Shown here: positions 44,845 through 54,483 of the stretch, one piece after another | How positions within the stretch are numbered: position 1 is the first letter of the stretch | Layout of the letters: each line of letters starts with the position of its first letter | Origin: Chroococcidiopsis sp. TS-821 | GTDB taxonomy: Bacteria; Cyanobacteriota; Cyanobacteriia; Cyanobacteriales; Chroococcidiopsidaceae | Assembly: GCF_002939305.1 (NCBI RefSeq) | Contig: NZ_MVDI01000013.1 | Span: forward strand, 1-64,000 | Reading direction: 5' to 3' | Length of the DNA stretch: 64,000 bases | Position numbers and translations under genes: made by a program | Notes under the pieces: generated by a model | The model's input: only the letters and a program-made list of their open reading frames with translations | Database searches by the model: none | Told to the model about the DNA's origin: nothing

Positions 44845-45456
44845 ATGCCTCTAAGTTACGCAGCAGATGGATGCCTCAGAGTTGGTCAAACTGCTCCCGA
44901 TTTTACAGCTACCGCTGTTGTCGATCAGGAGTTTAAGACAATCAAACTCTCTGACTATCGGGGCAAGTATGTAATCCTATTTTTCTATCCTCTCGACTTT
45001 ACCTTTGTTTGCCCAACTGAGATTACCGCATTTAGCGATCGCTTTGATGAGTTTAAGGCAATCAATACAGAAATTTTAGGCGTTTCTGTTGATAGTGAAT
45101 TTTCACACTTAGCTTGGATTCAAACAGATCGTAAATCTGGTGGTGTAGGCGATCTCAACTATCCGCTTGTTTCGGACATCAAGAAAGAAATTAGTGCTGC
45201 TTACAACGTTCTCGATCCAGAAGCAGGTGTTGCGCTGCGTGGTTTGTTTATCATCGATAAAGACGGAATTATCCAGCACTCGACAATCAATAACCTGTCC
45301 TTTGGTCGCAACGTAGACGAAACACTACGCACGCTCAAAGCGATTCAGTACGTACAAGATCACCCAGATGAGGTATGTCCTGCTGGTTGGCAGCCTGGTG
45401 ATAAGACAATGACACCAGACCCTGTTAAAGCTAAAGTTTATTTTGCTTCGGTGTAA
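44845..45456 (+). CDS. typical 2-Cys peroxiredoxin
   Basis: 203 residues from the ATG at 44845, preceded by AAGGAG; an ATG 11 codons upstream lacks a good ribosome site. Redoxin fold: peroxidatic Cys in FTFVCPTE (about residues 47-54) and resolving Cys in [12 protein letters not shown] (about 173-184). It reduces H2O2 and organic peroxides with thioredoxin. Downstream there is a strong terminator. A second, atypical redoxin gene follows; the two may share stress functions. Confidence 0.92.
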   Translation: MPLSYAADGCLRVGQTAPDFTATAVVDQEFKTIKLSDYRGKYVILFFYPLDFTFVCPTEITAFSDRFDEFKAINTEILGVSVDSEFSHLAWIQTDRKSGGVGDLNYPLVSDIKKEISAAYNVLDPEAGVALRGLFIIDKDGIIQHSTINNLSFGRNVDETLRTLKAIQYVQDHPDEVCPAGWQPGDKTMTPDPVKAKVYFASV

Positions 45457-45490
45457 ACCTCAAGAAGACACTAACAAGATAGAAGCTTAC

Positions 45491-45533
45491 AACCCAACAC
45501 AACTTGAAACGAGTAGCAATGTGTTGGGTTTTT
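45491..45533 (+). terminator. strong terminator after peroxiredoxin
   Basis: AACCCAACACA (45491-45501) pairs perfectly with TGTGTTGGGTT (from 45520), then TTTT. It lies about 35 bp after the stop. Confidence 0.85.
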
Positions 45534-45634
45534 CATCAAGGTAAAAGTGTTAATATTAGACAGTTTTCTCAGACAAAATAGCTAAATTTAGCATAGTATT
45601 TCTCATTTTCCTCAAAGTTGATAAAGAAAAGATT

Positions 45635-46171
45635 ATGCTAACTTCAACAGATTTTAGTGGTTTATTAAACGAACGTTTTTTTCGGAATTTGTTGCCGATT
45701 CCTGCCGAAGATGCGTTAAGTTTAGGCAAAACTACACCAAATTTTACGCTACCCGATATTACGAATGGTCGGCTAGTCAAGTTATCAGATTATCTAGGCA
45801 AGCCAGTTTTATTAGCTTTTACGCGGATTTTTACAGAAAAGCAATATTGTCCCTTCTGCTACCCTCATATCATCGATTTGAACGAAAACTACGATCGCTT
45901 TACAAGTCGCGGTATTGAAGTTTTGATGATTACCAGTACCGATGAACGTCAAAGTCAAATCGTTATCAAAGATTTGGGGCTAAAACTTCCCTTACTCAGC
46001 GATCCGAGTTGTAGTACATTCCGTAACTATAAAGTAGGACAAGCATTAGGCGCGCCTTTACCCGCACAGTTCGTTCTAGACGCCCAAGGTAAACTGCAAT
46101 ACAGACATCTGTTTTCTTTCTTCTCACACAATGCCAGTATCGAAACTTTATTAGCGCAGTTTGAGAAATAG
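45635..46171 (+). CDS. redoxin/AhpC-TSA-like protein
   Basis: 178 residues. A thioredoxin-fold redoxin domain spans about 28-175: LGKTTPNFTLPDITNGRLVKLSDYLGKPVLLAF, then TEKQYCPFCYPHI with a CxxC-like CPFC motif. This is unlike the typical peroxiredoxin VCP motif, so it may be a thiol-dependent peroxidase or a disulfide reductase of the AhpC/TSA superfamily. There is no signal peptide. It is placed 180 bp after the 2-Cys peroxiredoxin, past its terminator. Confidence 0.75.
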   Translation: MLTSTDFSGLLNERFFRNLLPIPAEDALSLGKTTPNFTLPDITNGRLVKLSDYLGKPVLLAFTRIFTEKQYCPFCYPHIIDLNENYDRFTSRGIEVLMITSTDERQSQIVIKDLGLKLPLLSDPSCSTFRNYKVGQALGAPLPAQFVLDAQGKLQYRHLFSFFSHNASIETLLAQFEK

Positions 46172-46180
46172 AATAAAAAT

Positions 46181-46231
46181 CGCCTGGCGAATAAATTCGC
46201 GGCTGAAAAACTAAGTCCACCTGCGTGGACT
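46181..46231. repeat. double-hairpin dispersed repeat, copy 2
   Basis: Pairs CGCCTGGCGAATAAATTCGC (hairpin GCGAATAAATTCGC) with a second hairpin AGTCCACCTGCGTGGACT, joined by GGCTGAAAAACTA. It has the same order and spacing as the copy at 32941-32998. It directly follows the redoxin stop. A third small inverted pair (ACCTG/CAGGT near 46260) lies just after. Confidence 0.75.
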
Positions 46232-46302
46232 ACTAACAAGAGACGATTTGTAGAAACCTGTAGACAGGTTTTGTTTGAATAGCTGCGGTTGCAACCGAGC
46301 TA

Positions 46303-47325
46303 TTACAGTTTCACCTGCTGCAAGTGACTGCGAGGATTGTAAGTCCGGTTGTCGCGAATTTTTTCGTAGTACTCGCGTTCAATTGGGGTGAGTTCTTTTG
46401 GGGATGCGATCGCAATTTTCACCAGTTGATCGCCGCGTCCACCTTTTGGTAATGTCCAACCTTTACCGCGCAATCGTAGCGTTTGACCCGAACGAATTCC
46501 CGCAGGTATATTCATTTTTACGGTGCCATCAGGTGTAGGAACTTCAATTACCGCACCAAGTACCGCCTCATCAGGAGTAATTGGCACTTCACACACTAAA
46601 TTATCTCCCTCAAATTGGAAGAAAGAATGCGGTAACAATTCGACTTTCAAATAGAGATCGCCACGATGCTGATGGTAAGGGCTAGTTTTGCCTTTGCCAC
46701 GTACGCGAATTTTACTACCAGGTTTTGCGCCTGGTGGAATTCGGACTTCGATCGCTTCGTTACCTAAACTAATTCGCTTCTGCACGCCATTGAACGCTTC
46801 TGCAAAACTCAGCTTGATGGAGGCTTCAGTATCCAAAGACGCACTAGAAGTTGCAGCAGTATCAAAATTCGAGAAATCGCCAAAGCCATCAAAGCCGCTA
46901 AAACCGCTTGAGCGCGGAGTCGTGCGATAAGTATAAGTTTGGCTACCAGTAGTACCACTACGACTCGCCCCAGCTCGACCAAATCCGCCTAAAAGGTCAT
47001 TGAGAAACTCATCAAACGAGCTGTATTTACCAAAGTCAAATTCTTCAAAGCCGACACCGGTACCACCGCCCGATGGCCATCCCTGTCCAGCTTGTTTCCA
47101 GTATTGCCCAAACGAGTCGTACTTTCTGCGCTTTTCGGCATCCGAGAGAACTTCGTAAGCTTCGTTGACTTCTTTAAATTTTGCTTCAGCTTGTTTGTTC
47201 CCAGGGTTAACATCTGGGTGATATTTTCGCGCTAGTCGGCGAAACGCTTGTTTAATTTCGTCATTCGTGGCAGTCTTACTAACTCCCAAAATACTGTAAT
47301 AATCTTTGAAGTCGGTCGCAGCCAT
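46303..47325 (-). CDS. DnaJ/CbpA-type co-chaperone
   Basis: 340 residues. The J domain (about 5-72) has the HPD motif in [16 protein letters not shown]-rich stretch follows (about 78-115), then two C-terminal beta-domains with [17 protein letters not shown] and [23 protein letters not shown]. The CxxCxGxG zinc finger is missing, so it is a class B (CbpA-like) DnaJ. It stimulates DnaK ATPase. GAGGAGG precedes the ATG. No dnaK or grpE gene is nearby. Confidence 0.9.
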   Translation of the reverse strand: MAATDFKDYYSILGVSKTATNDEIKQAFRRLARKYHPDVNPGNKQAEAKFKEVNEAYEVLSDAEKRRKYDSFGQYWKQAGQGWPSGGGTGVGFEEFDFGKYSSFDEFLNDLLGGFGRAGASRSGTTGSQTYTYRTTPRSSGFSGFDGFGDFSNFDTAATSSASLDTEASIKLSFAEAFNGVQKRISLGNEAIEVRIPPGAKPGSKIRVRGKGKTSPYHQHRGDLYLKVELLPHSFFQFEGDNLVCEVPITPDEAVLGAVIEVPTPDGTVKMNIPAGIRSGQTLRLRGKGWTLPKGGRGDQLVKIAIASPKELTPIEREYYEKIRDNRTYNPRSHLQQVKL

Positions 47326-47728
47326 CCACTAGCCTCCTCAAGATAAATTTACTTTATTATTTTATGTAGGTTTTTTCTGAACAACTGACCGCCTTTGTGC
47401 GTTGAACGCTCTTCTACTAGAGTTAAACAAGACGCGTACCATTCGCGGCAACAGCGATCGCAGCCCCATACCACAAAAGAGAATACCCTTCTTAAATTAG
47501 AGCAATTTTGAGATGTTGTATTTTAGAAATGCATCAGCACGTTAAAACGATTTCGAGCCAATTGAAAAATAATTTTCCTCTGCACCCCTGCGTATCAACT
47601 CTCAAGCAAAACGACATAACCTCCGTACCCTCAGCTTAGCTTCAGAGTGTGACAAGTGCCAACGCAGTTACGTTCGGTTGTTTGTCAAAGTGGCTGCGTG
47701 ATATCCGTACTTTAAATCAGAAAAGTCG
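47326..47728. other. intergenic stretch upstream of dnaJ
   Basis: About 400 bp without a gene or a clear repeat. It should hold the dnaJ promoter. No CIRCE-like inverted repeat was seen. Confidence 0.35.
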
Positions 47729-48259
47729 CTAGGTTATTACTCTAATTCCCTGACCTCTTGTTCGGCGAATCAAGCGGTCGAAGCCTTCTGCTAGTGTTGG
47801 TGGTGCATCGCGTAGTTGACGATGCATTCGCAGCACGACTTCTTCGGGTACGATGCGTTCTCGTCTTTTATTACGTGCCAAGCACAACCAAACGGGAGTA
47901 TCAATCCATAATCCCGTAATGTCATTAAAGCCAGTACTGCGAGCAAGGGCAATGACTTCACGGCGATGGCGGCGTTGGGCATTTGTAGCATCATAAATTG
48001 CTTCAGTCGCAATTCCTTGAGAAATTTGTAAAATTGCTTGCTGAAATTGAATCTGTATTTGACGCCAAATTAATAACCAAGGTCCTTGAATACTTTCACT
48101 GCCAAACAACTGTTGACGCAGCATATCGGTAGAAATCAGCCGCCGACGGGGATCTTCCATCAGCAGCTGTCGCGCGCGAGTTGATTTACCACTACCTGGT
48201 AATCCAATAAGTAAAATCAAGGGGCAAGTTGTCACCGAGCTAGAATGTTGATGTTCCAT
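47729..48259 (-). CDS. AAA/polynucleotide-kinase-like ATP-binding protein
   Basis: About 176 residues from an ATG at 48259 (a GTG four codons upstream, at 48271, is the alternative). Walker A LIGLPGSGKSTRARQLL is near residue 17. The rest contains segments IYDATNAQRRHRREVIALARS (an RNA/polynucleotide-kinase-like lid) and RERIVPEEVVLRMHRQL. The pattern is of small P-loop kinases such as the T4 PNK kinase domain. It starts 14 bp after glgC ends, so it may be in the same transcript. Substrate unknown. Confidence 0.75.
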   Translation of the reverse strand: MEHQHSSSVTTCPLILLIGLPGSGKSTRARQLLMEDPRRRLISTDMLRQQLFGSESIQGPWLLIWRQIQIQFQQAILQISQGIATEAIYDATNAQRRHRREVIALARSTGFNDITGLWIDTPVWLCLARNKRRERIVPEEVVLRMHRQLRDAPPTLAEGFDRLIRRTRGQGIRVIT

Positions 48260-48273
48260 CTTACCCCTCACCC

Positions 48274-49563
48274 CTAAATCACTGTACCATCAGGAATGAC
48301 AGCGTTTTTGAGAACAACCGTAATGCCACTACGAATGTAAAACCCTTGGTCTTCACGTTCTGCCTCTTCGATACGATCTTTGTTAATGATGCGAACATCG
48401 CAACCAATCCGCGCATTTTTATCGATGATTGCCCGCCGGATCGTTGTGTTTGCACCAATTCCTAATGGAATATTGCCATCCTTGCAGTCTGATTGTCGTT
48501 CGGCAAACGGCTGATAAAAGTCTGCACCCATGATCAGCGAGTCTTCGATTGTGCAACCTGCTTCAATTCTGGCGCGTACACCCAAAATTGAATGGTGAAT
48601 GCGACAATTTTTTAAAATGCAGCCATCACCGACAATCGATTCGGTAACTTGGCAGTCTAACAGCTTACTAGGAGGTAAGTAACGCGCCCGCGAGTAGATT
48701 GGTGCATTTTCATCATAGAAGCTAAACGCTGGCTGTGGCTGCCGCGTCAACGCCAAATTGGCCTCATAAAATGCTTCAATTGTTCCAATATCTTCCCAAT
48801 AACCATCAAACAAGTAAGCTTGAACGTTATGGTCTTTCGCGGAAGCAGGGATAATTTCTTTACCAAAATCTGTTTGTTCTTGAGACTTTTTCAAAAGCTT
48901 AATAAGGACATCTTTTTTAAAGACATAGATTCCCATCGACGCAATGTACGGTTTTTGTCGCGCTTGCTCTTGTGTCAACCCTAAAATACTGGTATCAACT
49001 TGCATCTGACGCAACGCCTCACCTTTTGGTTTTTCGCTAAAGTCAACGACGCGCCCAGAATCATCAATTTTCATAAGTCCAAAATCCGATGCGCGGCGCT
49101 CGTCCATTGGTACGACCGAAAGCGTAATATCGGCATTAGTGTCGCGGTGTCTTTGGACAAATAGGCGATAATCCATGCGGTAAAGATGATCGCCGGATAA
49201 AATTAGGTATTCATCAACATCCCACTCTTCCAGTAGCCATATGTATTGGCGAACCGCGTCGGCGGTTCCTTGGAACCAGTTGGGGTTTTCTGGCGTTTGT
49301 TGGGCTGCTAGTACTTCGACAAAACCATCGGTAAAACCCGAAAAGCTGTACGCACGAGCAATATGACGATTGAGTGAAGCTGAATTGAATTGTGTCAGAA
49401 CGTAGATTTTAAATATTTCTGAATTAATACAGTTACTTACAGGAATATCAATTAAGCGATACTTCCCTGCTAATGGTACTGCTGGCTTGGCACGTAGCTT
49501 CGTCAGTGGATAAAGCCGCGTACCTGCACCGCCCCCTAGAATAATCGCTAGTACTCTTTTCAC
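48274..49563 (-). CDS. glgC: glucose-1-phosphate adenylyltransferase
   Basis: 429 residues from a GTG at 49563, chosen because GGAGGA lies just upstream; a start 20 codons earlier has no support. Landmarks are [18 protein letters not shown] (nucleotide loop), [22 protein letters not shown] (substrate binding) and the C-terminal left-handed beta-helix (about 295-429), with the final [19 protein letters not shown]. It makes ADP-glucose, the precursor of glycogen, and is the regulated step (3-PGA activated, Pi inhibited in cyanobacteria). Length is exactly the usual 429. Confidence 0.95.
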   Translation of the reverse strand: MKRVLAIILGGGAGTRLYPLTKLRAKPAVPLAGKYRLIDIPVSNCINSEIFKIYVLTQFNSASLNRHIARAYSFSGFTDGFVEVLAAQQTPENPNWFQGTADAVRQYIWLLEEWDVDEYLILSGDHLYRMDYRLFVQRHRDTNADITLSVVPMDERRASDFGLMKIDDSGRVVDFSEKPKGEALRQMQVDTSILGLTQEQARQKPYIASMGIYVFKKDVLIKLLKKSQEQTDFGKEIIPASAKDHNVQAYLFDGYWEDIGTIEAFYEANLALTRQPQPAFSFYDENAPIYSRARYLPPSKLLDCQVTESIVGDGCILKNCRIHHSILGVRARIEAGCTIEDSLIMGADFYQPFAERQSDCKDGNIPLGIGANTTIRRAIIDKNARIGCDVRIINKDRIEEAEREDQGFYIRSGITVVLKNAVIPDGTVI

Positions 49564-49849
49564 AAAAAAATCCTCCCAACTGCCATTCGATTCCCAAGTA
49601 CAGTGTAGGACTGTGCGGGACAACTGGTAAGGGGGAAAATCAGAAAATGGGTAACTGATAACAGGTAATTAAAAAGCTTTTAGTATTTGGCAATTGGCAT
49701 TTAGCTCCACAGACACTAACCGAAGAGCGAAGAGCTCTATGAATAATCAATGACCGATTACCAAAAAATTGCTGTTTATTTCCATCTCTAGTTAGAACCG
49801 CCAAACTATTAATATCTGTACCTTGTCAATGAAGGACTAGGGAGTATTT

Positions 49850-51313
49850 ATGCTGATTCAAACCCCAGATTGGGTCAAGCACGCTGTTTTTTATCAAATT
49901 TTTCCTGACCGTTTTGCTCAAAGTAAACTACCGCGCAAGCGATTATTGAAAAATGCCTCGTGGCAAGATTGGCATGAGATGCCGACACTCCAAGGTTACA
50001 AGGGTGGCGATTTATGGGGTGTCACCGAACAGCTAGACTACTTGCAGAATTTGGGGATTACCGCTATCTATTTTACCCCCATCTTTCAGTCGGCAAGCAA
50101 TCACCGCTATCACACGCACGATTATTATCAAGTCGATCCATTGTTGGGAGGAAATAGCGCGTTTCGCGAATTACTTGATGCTTGTCACGATCGCAATATG
50201 AAAGTCGTTTTAGATGGAGTGTTTAACCACTCAAGTCGCGGCTTTTTCTTTTTCCACGATGTCTTAGAAAACGGTCAATATTCGCCTTGGGTAGATTGGT
50301 TTAAAATCTACGATTGGCCTTTACATCCTTATGACGATAATTTTCCGGCAAACTACGGTTGTTGGGCTGGGATTCGGGCGCTACCAGAGTTTAATCATGA
50401 TAACCCAGAAGTGCGCGAGTACATCATGGAAATTGCAGAATATTGGATTAAGTTTGGTATCGACGGCTGGCGCTTAGATGTACCGTTTGAAGTGAAAACG
50501 CCTGGTTTTTGGCAAGAGTTTCGCGATCGCGTCAAAGCAATTAACCCCGACGCTTACATTGTCGGTGAAGTTTGGGGCGATTCGCGGCAGTGGCTTGATG
50601 GTACGCAGTTTGATGGCGTAATGAATTACTTGTTCGCAGGTCCTACGATTGCTTTTGCCGCCGGCGATCGCGTCGTTCCTGAACAAGTCCAAGGTCCTTC
50701 TTACGAGGCGTATCCGCCCCTATCTGCGCCTGAATATGCCAAGAAAATGCAAGAACTGCTGCAACTTTACCCGTGGGAAATTCAACTGACGCAGTTAAAC
50801 TTACTGGCAAGTCACGATACGGCGCGATTAATGACAATTGCTGATGGCGATCTTTCCAGCATCAAATTAGCAACGCTACTGCTTTTAACGTTTCCTGGTG
50901 CGCCTAGTATTTATTATGGTGATGAAGTTGGCTTAGCTGGTGGTCTAGACCCTGATTCGCGTCGTGGTTTTCCGCTAGAAGCACACTGGGAACGCGATAT
51001 CTTAGAATGCCATCGCCAACTGATTGCGTTGCGACACGCTTATCCTGCATTACGCACTGGGACGTATCGAGTTCTCTATGCAGATGCTGATATTTATGTT
51101 TTTGCGCGAATCTTAGACAAGGAAGAAATTATTGTTGCTGTTAATACAGGTAATGCATCAGCAAATGTCACTGTATTCGCAAATGATTTAAAGTCGCAAC
51201 CGAATAAAGTGTTGTATGGAGAGGGTATCGTGCAATGGCACAACGCAGGTGAATCGATTCAAATCGAGTTAAGTTTATCTGCGCGTTCTGGGTGTATTGT
51301 TGGTGTAGGGTAG
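49850..51313 (+). CDS. alpha-amylase family (GH13) glycosidase
   Basis: 487 residues. The (beta/alpha)8 barrel begins at once with PDWVKHAVFYQIFPDRFA, so the N-terminal CBM34-like domain of neopullulanases is lacking. The catalytic triad is visible: GWRLDVP (nucleophile Asp), YIVGEVWGD (acid Glu) and LLASHDTAR (third Asp). The C-terminal beta-domain runs about 405-487. It probably cleaves malto-oligosaccharides or cyclodextrins. With glgC and the debranching enzyme nearby, a role in glycogen turnover is likely. Confidence 0.88.
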   Translation: MLIQTPDWVKHAVFYQIFPDRFAQSKLPRKRLLKNASWQDWHEMPTLQGYKGGDLWGVTEQLDYLQNLGITAIYFTPIFQSASNHRYHTHDYYQVDPLLGGNSAFRELLDACHDRNMKVVLDGVFNHSSRGFFFFHDVLENGQYSPWVDWFKIYDWPLHPYDDNFPANYGCWAGIRALPEFNHDNPEVREYIMEIAEYWIKFGIDGWRLDVPFEVKTPGFWQEFRDRVKAINPDAYIVGEVWGDSRQWLDGTQFDGVMNYLFAGPTIAFAAGDRVVPEQVQGPSYEAYPPLSAPEYAKKMQELLQLYPWEIQLTQLNLLASHDTARLMTIADGDLSSIKLATLLLLTFPGAPSIYYGDEVGLAGGLDPDSRRGFPLEAHWERDILECHRQLIALRHAYPALRTGTYRVLYADADIYVFARILDKEEIIVAVNTGNASANVTVFANDLKSQPNKVLYGEGIVQWHNAGESIQIELSLSARSGCIVGVG

Positions 51314-51320
51314 AGTCGGA

Positions 51321-51354
51321 GCCAAAAAAAAGGGTTTGGTAATGCCAAACCCTT
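51321..51354 (-). terminator. terminator for the minus-strand gene at 51386
   Basis: AAGGGTTTGG (51330-51339) pairs perfectly with CCAAACCCTT (51345-51354). On the minus strand the stem is followed by a run of at least eight T, so it ends transcription of the small helical gene. It lies about 15 bp past the amylase stop. Confidence 0.85.
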
Positions 51355-51385
51355 ACACGTACAGGTATAGAGATGATTCTTGAGC

Positions 51386-51697
51386 TTAGGAGATGGAGTT
51401 TCCGGCTTGGGTGAGCATTTGACCGAGTTGCTGTGCTTTTGTACCAGCTTCGCCACCAACACTTGCAGCAGCTTCAGTTGTTTTGCTGCCAACTTGCTTT
51501 AACGCTTGCGCAATACCAGAAGCATTGCCACTTGCCAATTGGCTTTTCAGTTCGCCCAAAGCGCTAGCAATTTCAGGGGCTGCGTCTTTTAGTTGCTCTT
51601 GCCAGCTTTCAATATTAGCTAAAGCTGCTTCCGCAGGAATAGATGTTAAACCACCTTGCAAAGCGGCAATGGTGGTATCTAAGTCTGCTTGTGCCAT
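51386..51697 (-). CDS. small alpha-helical protein, alanine-rich
   Basis: 103 residues, Ala/Gly/Gln-rich, with one long amphipathic helix set (LDTTIAALQGGLTSIPAEAALANIESWQEQLKDAAPEI...). No signal peptide, Cys or catalytic motif. AGGAG precedes the ATG. The pattern is like small helical proteins of stress or phycobilisome-related type, but I cannot name a family. It has its own terminator. The 300 bp before the next gene (51698-52001) hold only AT-rich, non-coding DNA. Confidence 0.6.
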   Translation of the reverse strand: MAQADLDTTIAALQGGLTSIPAEAALANIESWQEQLKDAAPEIASALGELKSQLASGNASGIAQALKQVGSKTTEAAASVGGEAGTKAQQLGQMLTQAGNSIS

Positions 51698-52001
51698 GAT
51701 GTTCTCCTAGGAGAGTGTTTCCTTAATTTATTGTAAAGATATATTCACTTTTGTAAAGAGAGATTAAATTAAATTAAGTTTAAGTAAAGATAATGAGTTC
51801 TAATTGTCCAGAAGCAATGCTCTTGCTCGCAGATTAATAAGAAAAAGTTGCAACAAGCAGAAACTAATTTGTGAGAGTGACGTTATGCTAGAGAAAATTT
51901 ACACAATACAGAGGCGATCGCACTTTCTAAGTGTAATCGTATCTAACATTTGCCACTTTCGGATGTTTGCCGGAACACAATCTCCATAAAACGAATTTGT
52001 G

Positions 52002-52424
52002 CTACTCAGCAGCGACTAAACCTGGTACGAGTACTGCGTCAATCACATGAATTACGCCGTTATCTGCCAAAATATCCGACTGCAAAATATTAGCATTATT
52101 AACTTTAAGGTTGCCAGATGAAGATTCAACCGCGACAACTGAGCCTTCGACGGTTTCGGCTTCCTCAATTTGCATTAAATCTTCAGCTCTAACATCTCCA
52201 AAGGCGACATGATACGTTAGTATCCGCTTGAGCTTGTGATTGTCTTGCAGCAACGCATCAAGGGTCACGCCTTCTGGCAGCTTATTAAATGCTTCGTCTG
52301 TTGGTGCAAAGACCGTGTACGGACCAGGACTTTTCAGGATATCAATTAAGTCAGTGGCTTTGATTGCTTCTACTAAGGTGTTGAAAGTTCCAGCGTTAAC
52401 TGCAGTTTCGATAAGATCAGCCAT
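52002..52424 (-). CDS. fasciclin (FAS1) domain protein
   Basis: 140 residues and one FAS1 domain: AGTFNTLVEAIKATDLIDILKSPGPYTVFAPTDEAFNKLP (about 12-51), LKRILTYHVAFGDVRAEDL and the closing NGVIHVIDAVLVPG. There is no signal peptide, so unlike most FAS1 adhesion proteins it would stay in the cytosol. FAS1 modules bind other proteins or glycans. Such single-domain proteins are common in cyanobacteria, with unclear roles. It is divergent from rpoZ. Confidence 0.85.
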   Translation of the reverse strand: MADLIETAVNAGTFNTLVEAIKATDLIDILKSPGPYTVFAPTDEAFNKLPEGVTLDALLQDNHKLKRILTYHVAFGDVRAEDLMQIEEAETVEGSVVAVESSSGNLKVNNANILQSDILADNGVIHVIDAVLVPGLVAAE

Positions 52425-52569
52425 GAGGTTTCAAAGAGCCGTTCAAGTAGTATTAAAAATCATTAATAAAATGAAAATAGCGGCTTAGCATCTATCAACA
52501 GAGAGGTTGTAGCTAATAGCAAATTGAAACGTATTGATAAACTAAGAGAGATCCCCAGTACAAAAGACT

Positions 52570-52803
52570 ATGCTCAAGCGTTCTAAGTTCGAAACAACCC
52601 AAACTCAAATTATGCATCGGGCAGAAGAATTAATCGGTGCAGCTTCTAACCGGTACCGGATCACGGTTCAAGTGGCTAACCGCGCGAAGCGTCGTCGTTA
52701 TGAAGATTTTGACAATATAGACGATCCGATGATGAAGCCAGTGATTCGGGCAATCATTGAAATGTCTGATGAATTAACGCAACCGGAAATTATCGGGGAG
52801 TAA
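52570..52803 (+). CDS. rpoZ: DNA-directed RNA polymerase omega subunit
   Basis: 77 residues of the cyanobacterial/plastid-type omega: [33 protein letters not shown] is the core helix pair. Omega helps assemble the beta' subunit. The C-terminus is short and acidic. A gene for a secreted or anchored hypothetical protein starts 9 bp downstream, so the two are probably co-transcribed. Confidence 0.85.
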   Translation: MLKRSKFETTQTQIMHRAEELIGAASNRYRITVQVANRAKRRRYEDFDNIDDPMMKPVIRAIIEMSDELTQPEIIGE

Positions 52804-52812
52804 CAATCGATT

Positions 52813-53316
52813 GTGAGACGCAAGCGATCGCTGAGCTTATTCATCACTGCAATTGGAGTCGCGTGTTTAGTTATTTTAGGTTCAGGAAAACATAACTTCC
52901 TGCAATTGGGCTTTTTGCAACAACCGCCAGCGATCGCCCAAAGCGTAAGAATTAGCGATGCTTGGCAACAAGTTTATCAACAGCTACCAGATTTACCGCT
53001 CGAAAACCAGTACGTTAACCGACAAACGGGAAAAGTCGACCCAGAAAACACTTTAGTACGACGCTTGATTAGCTACCATACCTACGTTAAAGGACGTCCG
53101 CCGAATTATCGACTCGACTGGAAATTGACTTTAGCAGATTATCTTGGTGCAAACGAATGGATTCGCGAAGAAAGCTATCCAGGACACGATACACTGCGAC
53201 AAAATCCCCTAGAAGGCGATCGCGCTGCGATTGAACGCCTCAGCCGCAATCAGCGAAACGCATTAGTGCAAGCGTTGGTAAACGTTTTTAGTGGTGTTTC
53301 AAAAGACAACTCCTAA
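52813..53316 (+). CDS. hypothetical protein with N-terminal membrane anchor
   Basis: 167 residues from a GTG 9 bp after rpoZ. A hydrophobic helix at about 8-24 with basic residues before it (RRKRSLSLFITAIG) is a signal anchor. The rest, SDAWQQVYQQLPDLPLENQYVNRQTGKV...HTYVKGRPPNYRLDWKLTLADYLGANEWIREESYPG, is alpha-helical. It is a conserved cyanobacterial-looking sequence of unknown function, located outside the cytosol by prediction. Confidence 0.65.
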   Translation: MRRKRSLSLFITAIGVACLVILGSGKHNFLQLGFLQQPPAIAQSVRISDAWQQVYQQLPDLPLENQYVNRQTGKVDPENTLVRRLISYHTYVKGRPPNYRLDWKLTLADYLGANEWIREESYPGHDTLRQNPLEGDRAAIERLSRNQRNALVQALVNVFSGVSKDNS

Positions 53317-53454
53317 CACGCCACCAGAGACACAACAAAATCAATAATCAAGTTATAGTAACGGTCAATATGGTTATGACATTATCTAGGTTCAGAACCA
53401 TTAAGCAAGTTAAAATTTTACCTCTGACCCCTGACCGCTGACCTTTGCTGTCAT

Positions 53455-53820
53455 ATGAATCGTGTTGTTAAAAGTGGTAAAGGTTGGCGCGTTGGTTGGA
53501 ATCCTCATGCGGCAAAGTATCAAGCTTTAATTGGTACAGATGACTGGGCGATCGAACTGACAAGTGCGGAATTTCATGATTTTTGTCGATTAGCTCTACA
53601 GTTAACAGAAGCGATCGCTCAAATGGCGCAGGAATTAATGGAAGAGGAGAAAATTAGTTGTGAAGCCGAAAGTGAATTAATGTGGATGGCAGTGACAGGA
53701 TATCCCCATTGCTACAGTTTACGTTTTATTCTGCATACAGAAAGGGGCGTAGAAGGCAGTTGGACACCGCAAGCTGTTCCTCATTTAGTTCAAGCAGTGC
53801 AGATGATTCAGGTTTTCTAA
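53455..53820 (+). CDS. DUF1818 family protein
   Basis: 121 residues: VVKSGKGWRVGWNPHAAKYQALIGTDDWAIELTSAEFHDFCRLALQL and the C-terminal YSLRFILHTERGVEGSWTPQAVPHLVQA are typical of DUF1818, an alpha/beta fold found mostly in cyanobacteria and plant plastids. No function is known to me. The gene stands alone, just before tRNA-Pro. Confidence 0.82.
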   Translation: MNRVVKSGKGWRVGWNPHAAKYQALIGTDDWAIELTSAEFHDFCRLALQLTEAIAQMAQELMEEEKISCEAESELMWMAVTGYPHCYSLRFILHTERGVEGSWTPQAVPHLVQAVQMIQVF

Positions 53821-53919
53821 GTCGAGGTTGGTAACTGGTCATTGGTAAATATCTTTCTCATTACCGATTATCTAAATCTTTTAATTCTCATGTAACTGTG
53901 TTAGCATAAATATTCTTGA

Positions 53920-53993
53920 CGGGGCGTAGCGCAGCTTGGTAGCGCGCCACTTTGGGGTAGTGGAGGTCGTGGGTTCGAATCCCGCCGCTCCGA
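53920..53993 (+). tRNA. tRNA-Pro (TGG anticodon)
   Basis: 74 nt. The 7-bp acceptor stem (CGGGGCG with CGCTCCG), discriminator A, the anticodon arm CCACTTTGGGGTAGTGG with TGG at positions 34-36, and the GGTTCGAAT T-loop are all present. CCA is not encoded. The cloverleaf is complete. Downstream lies a truncated gene and a transposase relic, so it may be an integration site. Confidence 0.95.
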
Positions 53994-54013
53994 TATGTAA
54001 TAAAGTTAGTTGT

Positions 54014-54483
54014 TTACTGTGACTCTCGTTTAATTGCAAGTATCTGGAATCCCCTATTTAGGCTGAATAGGAGTAATCCCAAAACTAAGCCGATAGCAAG
54101 TAACGGAACAAAAATTGCGAGTCCGGATAACATAAATGCACCAATTGACTCAATTGTCGTGAGAATACTATTACCAAATCCTACAGTTAGTGCTGTTGAA
54201 GACAAGCGTGTAAATCCGGTTAAAGCTTGAATAATTCCTGCTGAACCACCGCCAGCAAGTACCGCCATTGTCCATTTAAGCAGAGGATCGGTGTTGGGAA
54301 ATAACGCCGCAGCAATCCAAGTCCCAAAAGCGATCGCAGTCGGGGTAGCAACCGTATCTAATAAGTTGTCAACCCAGGGAATGTAATAAGCCGCAATTTC
54401 AATCGCTGTAGCAACACCAAACGCATAAAGCGCGGGATACGTTCCCATCCACTCAAATCCTGACGATAAGGGAGCTTGCCAAA
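54014..54483 (-). pseudogene. DUF4126-type membrane protein, 5'-truncated
   Basis: 144 codons are open from an ATG at 54448, but the homologous frame continues upstream (PLSSGFEWMGTYPALYAFGVATAIEIAAYYIPWVDNLLD) and then meets a transposase relic near 54470. DUF4126 proteins begin with a longer Ala/Gly-rich N-terminal membrane region that is missing here. Four hydrophobic segments remain. The insertion has removed the start. It could still be translated from the internal ATG. Confidence 0.7.
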
